A DNA stretch of 64,000 nucleotides from Planctomycetota bacterium (lineage in GTDB: Bacteria > Planctomycetota > UBA8742 > UBA2392): assembly GCA_019912315.1 (NCBI GenBank), contig JAIOJA010000076.1:104394-168393 (forward strand), in the 5' to 3' direction. The notes beneath the pieces were generated by a model. That model was not told where the DNA came from. It ran no database searches and saw only the letters and a program-made list of their open reading frames with translations. Each line of letters begins with the position of its first letter. The stretch's first letter is position 1. Position numbers and translations under genes: made by a program. Positions 26,593 through 33,003 of this stretch are shown in pieces.

Positions 26593-26921
26593 GCGATCTG
26601 GAAGCCGACGTCCCAGAAGACCAGGCTTCCCTTAAGGAAGTGGATAGCGATGTATCCGGCGTAGGCAATGAGGGCGATGATGGACATCAGCAGCCCCTGA
26701 TTGACCTTCGTTTTGCCGGACATGGTCTTTTCGAAGAACGGAAACACCAGGCCGAACCCGACGGCAAACAGGGTGCCGACATAAAACGGCGTGGCGGTCG
26801 GCGTATTGATGCTGCTTTTGGACAGGATTCCGAACCCGTACAGGGCGCCCCAGATCGCGGCAAGGATGATGTTGACAACGCCTACGTAGTAGGTGATCGA
26901 GACCGATTCCTTAGCTGCCAC
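26589..26921 (-). CDS. Small membrane protein with three helices
   Basis: A 110-residue protein with hydrophobic segments at about 10-32, 45-63 and 74-96. GTG start with a GGGGG ribosome-binding site; the start overlaps the end of the QueD-like gene by 11 bases, and its stop overlaps the flavoprotein start. It is part of a minus-strand operon with those genes. No recognised domain. Confidence 0.7.
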   Translation of the reverse strand: MAAKESVSITYYVGVVNIILAAIWGALYGFGILSKSSINTPTATPFYVGTLFAVGFGLVFPFFEKTMSGKTKVNQGLLMSIIALIAYAGYIAIHFLKGSLVFWDVGFQIA

Positions 26922-27429
26922 GATTCGCCCCCTTATCAGTATCCGGCAGCTCGTAGCGGAAGATCCCCTGCTGCCCGGGAGCCTCTTCTACGCCTACCGT
27001 GATTGCATTCAAGTGCTGATGTTCACCACGCTGGATCAGCTCACCATATAACCTTTTAGCCAAGTAGGTTGCGAGAAGTTCTGTGGAAGTATTCCGCACA
27101 TCCAGCAGCAGGGTGTCCGACTTTGGTGACGAAAACACGCTGCCGTCCCGGTGCGTGACAACGACATTGTCGCCTTCTTCACGGATCGTCAGTTCCTCGG
27201 CCCGTTTGGGATAAATGGTCTTGTGGTCAAGCCCGTCGCAGAGTTTGCGGAAGATCGGTTTGAAGGTGATGTAATCCAGCAGGTAGCCGGCCTGGTTCAG
27301 CTCACCTTCCACTTCAACCCAGGCCCAGTAGTTGTGCCCGTGCAGGGGCTCGCGCGTGCCATCATTGAACAGCAGAAAGTGCGCGCAAGAGAAGTTGAAG
27401 TACTGCTTTTCGACCCGGATCCGGTACAT
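26911..27429 (-). CDS. 6-pyruvoyl-tetrahydropterin synthase / QueD-like enzyme
   Basis: A 172-residue protein of the PTPS/QueD fold. His residues of the zinc site are visible in CAHFLLF and LHGHNYW, and the catalytic region includes DYITFKPIFRKLCDGLDH and the Glu of EEAPGQQ. Family members act in queuosine or pterin synthesis from dihydroneopterin triphosphate. The Cys of the usual CxxxHGH motif is not obvious, so I do not assign queD firmly. Start at 27429 is chosen because AAGGAG precedes it; a GTG at 27462 is an alternative. Confidence 0.8.
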   Translation of the reverse strand: MYRIRVEKQYFNFSCAHFLLFNDGTREPLHGHNYWAWVEVEGELNQAGYLLDYITFKPIFRKLCDGLDHKTIYPKRAEELTIREEGDNVVVTHRDGSVFSSPKSDTLLLDVRNTSTELLATYLAKRLYGELIQRGEHQHLNAITVGVEEAPGQQGIFRYELPDTDKGANRGS

Positions 27430-27458
27430 CGACTCCTTTATGACTTTGTCCCTGTTGT

Positions 27459-27767
27459 TCACCCGGACTCCGGGGGCAAACGTAGATCAACGATGCCTGG
27501 GTATCGTGCGCCGTGCACCACCGCAAACACGATAATTTCTGTTTCCGTAACCTTGAAGTAAATGGCGTAGGGAAAACCTCTAACGCGATACTTGCGAACG
27601 CCCGGCCTGATTTCACGGCATGCGGATGTATTCTCAACAATCCAGTTGATCGCCGCTTCAGTCGCCCGTTCAAAAGCGGAACCCAATCCCGGTCGACGGT
27701 CGTCAAACCACTCGTGTGCGTCGACAATATCTCCCTTGGCTTCAGCTTCATACCTTACGCTGAGCAC
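27459..27767 (-). CDS. ParE/RelE-family toxin
   Basis: A 102-residue protein with the ParE/RelE arrangement: an N-terminal helix (AKGDIVDAHEWFDDRRPGL), then the RKYRVRGFPYAIYFKVTETEIIVFAVVHGAR strands. It would inhibit gyrase or translation if free. Start codon GTG. It overlaps its upstream antitoxin by 20 bases. The two form a type II pair next to pheS. Whether it is active is not known. Confidence 0.88.
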   Translation of the reverse strand: MLSVRYEAEAKGDIVDAHEWFDDRRPGLGSAFERATEAAINWIVENTSACREIRPGVRKYRVRGFPYAIYFKVTETEIIVFAVVHGARYPGIVDLRLPPESG

Positions 27768-27990
27768 GGGCTTCTCGCTTCAGGCGTAACTCTTCTTTGA
27801 TTTCGTCCCAGCTAACGCCCTCGCGCGGATCCTCTTCCATTCGCTTCAGGCGCTCTTCGACGATCTTCCGGTGCCACTCCGGAACGGAAGCGTCGTCACC
27901 CTGCAAGGTGTCCCAAATTACGCCAATGAGTCGGATCCGTTCCTCTACACTCAGTTGGGACAGTTGCTGTTCCGTGAGCAATGACGCCAT
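27748..27990 (-). CDS. Addiction-module antitoxin
   Basis: An 80-residue protein beginning MASLLTEQQLSQLSVEERIRLI, the typical head of addiction-module component (TIGR02574-type) antitoxins, with VPEWHRKIVEERLKRMEEDP in the middle. It binds and blocks the toxin gene product encoded directly downstream. Start at 27990 is chosen because GGAGG lies 6 bases upstream. It probably represses its own promoter, as is usual for this class. Confidence 0.88.
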   Translation of the reverse strand: MASLLTEQQLSQLSVEERIRLIGVIWDTLQGDDASVPEWHRKIVEERLKRMEEDPREGVSWDEIKEELRLKREARAQRKV

Positions 27991-28032
27991 AGCGACCTCC
28001 GCCTGCAATGATAACAGACTACTGAAGCAGAG

Positions 28033-28052
28033 CCCCAGGCGAAAGGCTGGGG
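28033..28052. other. Short hairpin after pheS
   Basis: CCCCAG and CTGGGG flank an 8-base loop between the toxin-antitoxin pair and pheS. It has no T run, so it is a weak candidate for a terminator. Confidence 0.3.
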
Positions 28053-28070
28053 AGTCGCCTCCCGCGACAA

Positions 28071-28151
28071 CTGCTCAGCCGCAAAAACGCAAAAAACGCG
28101 AAGCTGCCGGTGCCAGGCTTTCCTGCTTTTGCGCTTTTGCGGCTCAAGCAG
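28071..28151. repeat. Long inverted repeat of GCAAAA-type words
   Basis: The left arm holds CAGCCGCAAAAACGCAAAA and the right arm CTTTTGCGCTTTTGCGGCTC, so the two sides pair over about 25 bases around a loop. It lies just downstream of pheS on its transcript and resembles the iterated-word hairpins at 1201, 31690 and 41489. Confidence 0.7.
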
Positions 28152-28167
28152 TTGGACGGGGCGCCGC

Positions 28168-29199
28168 CTAGAACTGGCTTAGGAAACGCATGTCGTTGGT
28201 CGTGAAGTGGCGGATGTCCCCGATGCGGTGTTTGAGCATGGCAATGCGCTCGACTCCCATGCCGAAGGCGAAGCCCGTGTATTTCTCGGGGTCGTAGCCG
28301 ACAGCCTTTAGTACGTTCGGGTCGACCATGCCACAGCCGAGGATTTCGAGCCAGGGCTTCTTCAGGTGGCTGAACATCTCGCAGTTGATGTCTACTTCCG
28401 CGCTGACTTCGGTGAACGGAAAGTAGTGCGGGCGCAGGCGCATTTTGGTGTCCGCGCCGAAGTACTCGCGCACGAATAACTCCAGCACGGCCTTCAGGTC
28501 GACGAAGGTCAAATCCTCCGCGACCGCCAAGCCCTCAATCTGGTGGAACATGAAGTGGTGCGTGGCGTCCACAGTGTCCGGGCGATAGACGCGCCCAGGC
28601 GCGATCACGCGCAGGGGCGGCCGGCGCGATTCCATGGTGCGGATCTGGATGGTGCTGGTCTGACTGCGCAACAGCATGGGCACCGGCTTGGCGTCCCAGT
28701 CCGGTCCGTTGAGTTGCAGGTAGAAGTTGTCCGCCTCTTCGCGCGCGGGGTGCCCTTGCGGGATATTCAGCGCGTCGAAGTTGTGGAACTCGTCTTCGAC
28801 TTCGGGGCCTTCGACCTGGTTGAAACCGATCCGCCCGAAGATTTCGACGATCTCGTCGATAGTCTGGGTGATGATGTGGGCGTGCCCGACCTCGCGGCGC
28901 CTGCCCGGTTTGGTCAGGTCGATGCCGGGCTTGCTGCTGGCTTTCGCGCCGCCCAGTCGGGCTTCGGCCTGTTTCAGCGCTTCGGTCAGTTTGACGTTGA
29001 GCAGGTTGGCGGACTTGCCGTACTCGCCGCGCTCTTCTTTGGGGACGTCCTTGATGCCGCCGAGAATGGCTTTGACAACGCCCTTGCCGCCCAGGTACTC
29101 GCGCTTTGCCGCTTCAAGCTCTTCGGCAGACGTCGCCGACGCGAAGGCATTTAGACCTTCGGTCAGGGTGTTGGAGATGGCTGCAAGATCGTAGCCCAT
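28168..29199 (-). CDS. pheS: Phenylalanine-tRNA ligase alpha subunit
   Basis: A 343-residue class II synthetase subunit that charges tRNA-Phe with the PheT partner (not in this window). Class II motifs are visible: HHFMFHQIEGL, the motif 2 region FRPHYFPFTEVSAEVDI, and the C-terminal GFAFGMGVERIAML motif 3. Length is normal. The N-terminal residues MGYDLAAISNTL are repeated in diverged form 800 bases upstream (29905-30015). No clear ribosome-binding site precedes the start. Confidence 0.96.
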   Translation of the reverse strand: MGYDLAAISNTLTEGLNAFASATSAEELEAAKREYLGGKGVVKAILGGIKDVPKEERGEYGKSANLLNVKLTEALKQAEARLGGAKASSKPGIDLTKPGRRREVGHAHIITQTIDEIVEIFGRIGFNQVEGPEVEDEFHNFDALNIPQGHPAREEADNFYLQLNGPDWDAKPVPMLLRSQTSTIQIRTMESRRPPLRVIAPGRVYRPDTVDATHHFMFHQIEGLAVAEDLTFVDLKAVLELFVREYFGADTKMRLRPHYFPFTEVSAEVDINCEMFSHLKKPWLEILGCGMVDPNVLKAVGYDPEKYTGFAFGMGVERIAMLKHRIGDIRHFTTNDMRFLSQF

Positions 29200-29240
29200 G
29201 GCGCGGAAATATAACGGTACAGCGCTTCAGCGCCAGTGCG
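29200..29240 (-). repeat. Copy 1 of the pheS upstream direct repeat
   Basis: About 40 bases immediately upstream of pheS are nearly identical to 30016-30055, with only a few substitutions and one small gap. Read on the coding strand it includes AGCGCTGTACCGTTATATTT, which contains a TATATT-like -10 sequence. It starts 6 bases after the stop of the DUF5615 gene. Confidence 0.9.
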
Positions 29241-29246
29241 TGCGAA

Positions 29247-29612
29247 TCAAGAATCCCCGGTTCCTGGCGGCATGCGCAGGCGCATCCTGCCAACCTCTGC
29301 CACAACCCAGGCACCGGCCTCGAGGTCGCGTTCGTGGGCCTCGATGGCTGCGGTCACCAGTCGGATTCGTTGGTCCGGTGTGACGTCGGGGATGAATACG
29401 ATGCCGATGTTGGGAACGTCACCGAAAATGATCGCACGCCCGAAGTTTTGATCAACGGTGACTACCGTTCGACTTTCTGTCGCAGCGATTTCTATGAGTG
29501 CGGCGTCGCCTGGGTCCGGTCCAAGGTCTTTGCTGAAGACGACATCATGACCCGCAGTTTGAAGCGCATTAGTCAGGCGACGACCGGCCGATGAGTCCAC
29601 CAGAATTTTCAA
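29247..29612 (-). CDS. DUF5615 PIN-like toxin
   Basis: A 121-residue PIN-like nuclease fold. The conserved MKILVDSSAGRRL head, Asp-containing VVTVDQNFG and a downstream acidic residue match DUF5615 proteins, which pair with DUF433 antitoxins and are inferred ribonucleases. The start codon is TTG, overlapping the antitoxin stop by four bases. It lies between the pheS fragment and the intact pheS. Confidence 0.85.
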   Translation of the reverse strand: MKILVDSSAGRRLTNALQTAGHDVVFSKDLGPDPGDAALIEIAATESRTVVTVDQNFGRAIIFGDVPNIGIVFIPDVTPDQRIRLVTAAIEAHERDLEAGAWVVAEVGRMRLRMPPGTGDS

Positions 29613-29857
29613 GTCTTCTGGACCTCAACGGACTCCAGGGTGTCACCATGAATGACGAGCACGGCGTAGGCTATGCACGCGTGAATGTCTTCAACGGAAA
29701 TTTCGAAGTCCTGGACCAAGTCGTCGTAACTCATCCCCTGCGCAAGCAGGCTGAGCACGCTTTCCACCTTAACTCGTGTGTCGCGGACACAGGGCGCACC
29801 CCCAAAAGTGGCCGGGTTCGACACGATGCGTTTGAGTATGGATTCCGATTTTGCCAT
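29609..29857 (-). CDS. DUF433-family antitoxin
   Basis: An 82-residue protein with the DUF433 pattern: RIVSNPATFGGAPCVRDTRV, then VLSLLAQGMSYDDLVQDF, a helix-turn-helix-like core. It would bind DNA and the DUF5615 toxin. A TATACT sequence lies about 11 bases upstream of the ATG at 29857, close enough to suggest a very short leader. Translation is coupled to the downstream toxin by TTGA overlap. Confidence 0.85.
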   Translation of the reverse strand: MAKSESILKRIVSNPATFGGAPCVRDTRVKVESVLSLLAQGMSYDDLVQDFEISVEDIHACIAYAVLVIHGDTLESVEVQKT

Positions 29858-29904
29858 CGCTGACAAGTATACTTCCGGCGCGCTTGCGCGCATCCCGGCG
29901 CTAC

Positions 29905-30015
29905 TCATAGGTGAACTGAAAGGGCGGCTTCGAGCTCTGCGGGCGACGACGCCGACTCGAAAGCTATCAGGCCAGCGGTCAGCGCGTTGGCGATAGCTGC
30001 AAAATCATAGCCCAT
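29905..30015 (-). pseudogene. Truncated, diverged duplicate of the pheS 5' end
   Basis: The frame from ATG 30015 to TGA 29905 encodes 36 residues beginning MGYDFAAIANALTAG. Aligned without gaps to the PheS N-terminus, 23 of 36 residues are identical, and the first 31 codons share roughly three quarters of their bases. The match ends abruptly after ELEAA. Its upstream 40 bases are also duplicated. The fragment follows the pseudopilin-like gene directly, where pheS itself would once have begun. Confidence 0.9.
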
Positions 30016-30055
30016 GGCGCGGAAAAATAACGGCACAGCGCTTCATGCCAGTGCG
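30016..30055 (-). repeat. Copy 2 of the pheS upstream direct repeat
   Basis: This is the partner of 29200-29240, with about 90% base identity. It begins 4 bases after the stop of the pseudopilin-like gene. With the 111-base pheS fragment it makes a repeat unit of about 150 bases. Confidence 0.9.
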
Positions 30056-30059
30056 GAGG

Positions 30060-30521
30060 CTACGGAACGACTTCGCCGGCTTGGTCGAATACGATGTCGA
30101 TGTTCGGTTTTTCCTTCCCGCCGACGGCCTGGTCTTTGCCGAGGCAGACAAGCTCGAACCCGCCCGGTGTAAGACGGTAGGTGTAGACAGTCTTGGTAAA
30201 CGGGTCGTGCGGCACGCCATTCGGAAAATACTTGCTCGTGAGTGCCGAAAGCGATGCCGGGTACGCACCCGCGTTATCCAGCGAGTACCGATTCAGGGCC
30301 TGATGAATCTGCGCCATGTCTGAACGGGCTTTCTCCCAGCGCGGTTCGTCGGGTTTATCGAGCACGAAGACGAACGCCATGGTCCCGACGAAGCCAAACA
30401 GCCCGACCACTACGCAGAGAACAATGATCAGGGTCTTCACACCCTGCGACACACCCGGCTTTGATGGAAGCGGGGCGGCAGCGCCGTCGGCTGAAAGATG
30501 GGCTAGGCTGGCCATACACAT
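30060..30521 (-). CDS. Type II secretion GspG-like pseudopilin protein
   Basis: A 153-residue protein with a hydrophobic helix at about 29-53 followed by RSDMAQIHQALNRYSLDNAGAYP, a PFT segment and YTYRLTPGGFELVCLGKDQA, the pattern of the T2SSG C-terminal domain. The classical prepilin peptidase site (Gly before Phe-Thr-Leu) is missing, so it may not be a true pilin. It follows the kinase gene by 41 bases and could be co-transcribed. An ATG at 30515 is also possible. Confidence 0.7.
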   Translation of the reverse strand: MCMASLAHLSADGAAAPLPSKPGVSQGVKTLIIVLCVVVGLFGFVGTMAFVFVLDKPDEPRWEKARSDMAQIHQALNRYSLDNAGAYPASLSALTSKYFPNGVPHDPFTKTVYTYRLTPGGFELVCLGKDQAVGGKEKPNIDIVFDQAGEVVP

Positions 30522-30562
30522 GCAAACGTGTCACGGCGTGCGGTCGTTGGCAGTTTTCGCGT

Positions 30563-31636
30563 CTACCGCGTTGGCGGCTTGGTGCCTGGGCGCGGCGGGC
30601 GAGGGTTCAGGTCGCTGCCCAGGGCCTTGGTGAAGCTTTGCGGGTCGTTGCGTGGCGGGAGCGGGCTTACCCGTGAGGCACTGTCCGCAAGCGACTTGAC
30701 ACTCGGCGAGCTTGCCCGTGCGACACCCTGCATCGGTGCGGTGCTGTCCATATTTGCCGCGCGCAGCGCGTCGCGGGCCTTCTTCAATACAGCCAGCACG
30801 GCCGGGATGTTCGGCAACCTGCGGCGCGGGTCCTTGGCGGTCATGGCGACGACAGCCTCGCGCAACTCTTTCGGCAGAGGCTCGAACACTTCGCGCGGCA
30901 TGGTCAGGTTTTCACCGACCACGTTCAGCAGTACCGCCATCGGCGTCGCGCCGTCGAACGGCAACGTGCCGGTCAGGAACTGCCACAGGGTCACGCCCAG
31001 TGCGTAGACGTCAACACGGGCGTCAACGTCCATGCTCTTGATCTGCTCGGGTGCCATGTAGTTCGGCGTGCCGACGACCTGGTTGCTCAGGGTCAACGCC
31101 GTCGCCGTGTTGGTAATGCTGCGCGCGAGCCCGAAGTCAGTCACCTTCACTTTACCATCGCGGGCAATCAGAATGTTCGCGGGCTTGATGTCCCGGTGAA
31201 TCACGCCCTGCTCATGGGCCTCGCCCAGCGCGCGTGCCACAAAGCCGGCAATGTTGACGGCGCGCATGGGGCTGAATCGCGTCTCGCGATCCAGCAGGCG
31301 CTGCGCGTCAACACCTTCGACGTATTCCATCACCAGATAATAGACGCCGTGGTCGCGGCCCACATCCAACGTCCGCACAATGTTCGGGTGTTGAAGGCGC
31401 CCGGATACCCGCGCCTCTCGCAGAAAGCGCTCCACCATTTCGCGCTTGCCGACGAACAGGTCCGGCAGCAGCTTTACCGCCACCTTCATGTCCAGGCCGG
31501 GGTGATGTCCAAGGTAGACCGCACCCATGCCGCCCCGCCCGAGGATGCTCTTGGCGATGACGTTGCCAAAGGTCTGGCCGATGATGGGGTCTTCATTCTG
31601 GACTGGTGGCATGGGCATCTCAGCGACAGCACTCAA
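30563..31636 (-). CDS. Serine/threonine protein kinase, soluble
   Basis: A 357-residue protein with a Hanks-type kinase domain (about 20-290): glycine loop LGRGGMGAVYLG, Lys in VAVKLLP, HRDIKPANIL catalytic loop, DFGLAR and GTPNYMAPEQ. The C-terminal 70 residues are Ser/Pro/Arg-rich with no transmembrane segment, unlike many bacterial receptor kinases, so it is probably cytoplasmic. Start is either TTG 31636 (AGGCGG upstream) or ATG 31618. Substrates are unknown. Confidence 0.88.
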   Translation of the reverse strand: MSAVAEMPMPPVQNEDPIIGQTFGNVIAKSILGRGGMGAVYLGHHPGLDMKVAVKLLPDLFVGKREMVERFLREARVSGRLQHPNIVRTLDVGRDHGVYYLVMEYVEGVDAQRLLDRETRFSPMRAVNIAGFVARALGEAHEQGVIHRDIKPANILIARDGKVKVTDFGLARSITNTATALTLSNQVVGTPNYMAPEQIKSMDVDARVDVYALGVTLWQFLTGTLPFDGATPMAVLLNVVGENLTMPREVFEPLPKELREAVVAMTAKDPRRRLPNIPAVLAVLKKARDALRAANMDSTAPMQGVARASSPSVKSLADSASRVSPLPPRNDPQSFTKALGSDLNPRPPRPGTKPPTR

Positions 31637-31689
31637 TTATGCCGCCTGACGGCGTCCCCGACTACGGGGCAGGTCAGGTATCAGGAGAC

Positions 31690-31780
31690 AGGTTTCAGGT
31701 GTCAGGGAGCACACCTCGTGCGTCAGTTTCTGACAGCCCCCGCAACAGGGAGCTGTTGTAGTTCCCTGACACCTGAAACC
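31690..31780. repeat. Long inverted repeat of CAGGTTTCAGG-type words
   Basis: GGTTTCAGGTGTCAGGGA (31692-31709) and its exact reverse complement TCCCTGACACCTGAAACC (31763-31780) form an 18-base stem, with further iterated words on both sides and a small CAACAG/CTGTTG hairpin within the loop. It fills the gap between the kinase and acyl-CoA dehydrogenase genes. Confidence 0.85.
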
Positions 31781-31798
31781 CGTAACCTGAAACCGGAA

Positions 31799-32956
31799 TC
31801 AGTCGCCGATCAGGTCGCGGGCGATCACGATGCGCTGTACCTGGCTGGTGCCTTCGTATATCTCGGTGATCTTGGCGTCGCGGAAGTAGCGCTCGACGTC
31901 GTACTCCTTGCTGTAGCCGTTGCCGCCGAAAATCTGTACCGCGTCCTTGGCCGCCTTGTTCGCCGTCTCGCTGGCGAACAACTTGGCCATTGCAGCTTCG
32001 CGGGTGCAGGGACGTCCGTTGTCGCGCAGCCAGGCCGCGCGCAGGATCAGCAGGCGCGAAGCATCGATCTTTGTCGCCATGTCGGCCAGCATCCACTGCA
32101 CGCCCTGGAAGTTGGCGATCGGCTGATTGAACTGCTCGCGTGTCTTGGCGTACTCCGTGGCGTCCTCAAGGCTGGCGCGACCGATGCCCACGGCCTGCGC
32201 CGCAATGCCGATGCGCCCGCCATCGAGCGTATCCAGCGCGATACCGAACCCCTTGCCCTCTTCGCCGATCAGGTTTGTCGCGGGGATGCGGCAGTCCTCA
32301 AACAGCACCTCGCTGGTGGCGCTGCCGCGAATGCCCATCTTCCTTTCCTTCTTGCCGATCACGACACCCTTGCGGTCAGCCTCGACGATGAACGCGCTGA
32401 TGCCGCGCGTCTTGTGCTCTTTGCTGGTGCGCGCGAACACAATGAACACGTCCGCGTAAGGCGCGCTGGTGATCCACAGCTTGCTGCCGCTGATCACGTA
32501 CTCGTCGCCGTCCTTGGTTGCCTCGCACACCAGGCTGCCGGCGTCCGTGCCGCTGCCCGCCTCGGACAGGCAGTACGCGCCCAGCCACTCGCCGCTTGCC
32601 ATCCTGGGCAGCACGCGCGCCTTTTGCTCATCGTTGCCCCACTTCGTCAGCAGGCTGCTGAACAGGCTCATGTGGACGCTCAGGGTTACGCCCGTGCTGG
32701 CGCACCAGCGGTTGATTTCCTCAAGAGTTACACTGGCGGCCTGGTTGCTCATCTTGCCTTCATAGAAGCCGGCGCCGCCGAAGGCCTCCGGGATTGTCAG
32801 CGCGGTGAGCCCCAGGTCGGCCATCTTCTGGAACACGCTGCGATCAAACTCCTCGCCTTTGTCCATCTCGCGCGCTTTGGTTTTCAGCTCAGTGGCTGCG
32901 AACTCACGGGCGGTCTGTTGCAGCATTGCCAGTTCTTCGTTCAGTTCAAAGTTCAC
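31799..32956 (-). CDS. Acyl-CoA dehydrogenase
   Basis: A 385-residue FAD enzyme of fatty acid or amino acid catabolism. Family features include YCLSEAGSGTDAG in the flavin region, KLWITSA, and the catalytic Glu in EIYEGTSQVQRIVIARDL near the C-terminus. The start is the GTG at 32956, because GGAGGAA sits 6 bases upstream and the protein then begins NFELNEELAML as in relatives. Chain-length preference cannot be told. Confidence 0.93.
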   Translation of the reverse strand: MNFELNEELAMLQQTAREFAATELKTKAREMDKGEEFDRSVFQKMADLGLTALTIPEAFGGAGFYEGKMSNQAASVTLEEINRWCASTGVTLSVHMSLFSSLLTKWGNDEQKARVLPRMASGEWLGAYCLSEAGSGTDAGSLVCEATKDGDEYVISGSKLWITSAPYADVFIVFARTSKEHKTRGISAFIVEADRKGVVIGKKERKMGIRGSATSEVLFEDCRIPATNLIGEEGKGFGIALDTLDGGRIGIAAQAVGIGRASLEDATEYAKTREQFNQPIANFQGVQWMLADMATKIDASRLLILRAAWLRDNGRPCTREAAMAKLFASETANKAAKDAVQIFGGNGYSKEYDVERYFRDAKITEIYEGTSQVQRIVIARDLIGD

Positions 32957-33003
32957 GGCGTTCCTCCGGTTCTTTCCGGTTTTAGCGTGGAAGTTGCGGC
33001 CGC

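Noticed and set aside
27459..30015. Integrase or transposase that could have moved the toxin-antitoxin cassettes
   Set aside because: No frame in or next to the cassettes has recombinase motifs, so the mechanism of movement remains unknown.
28071..31780. Possible CRISPR array from the repeated words
   Set aside because: The repeats are palindromic and lack regularly spaced identical units with unique spacers; no cas genes are present.
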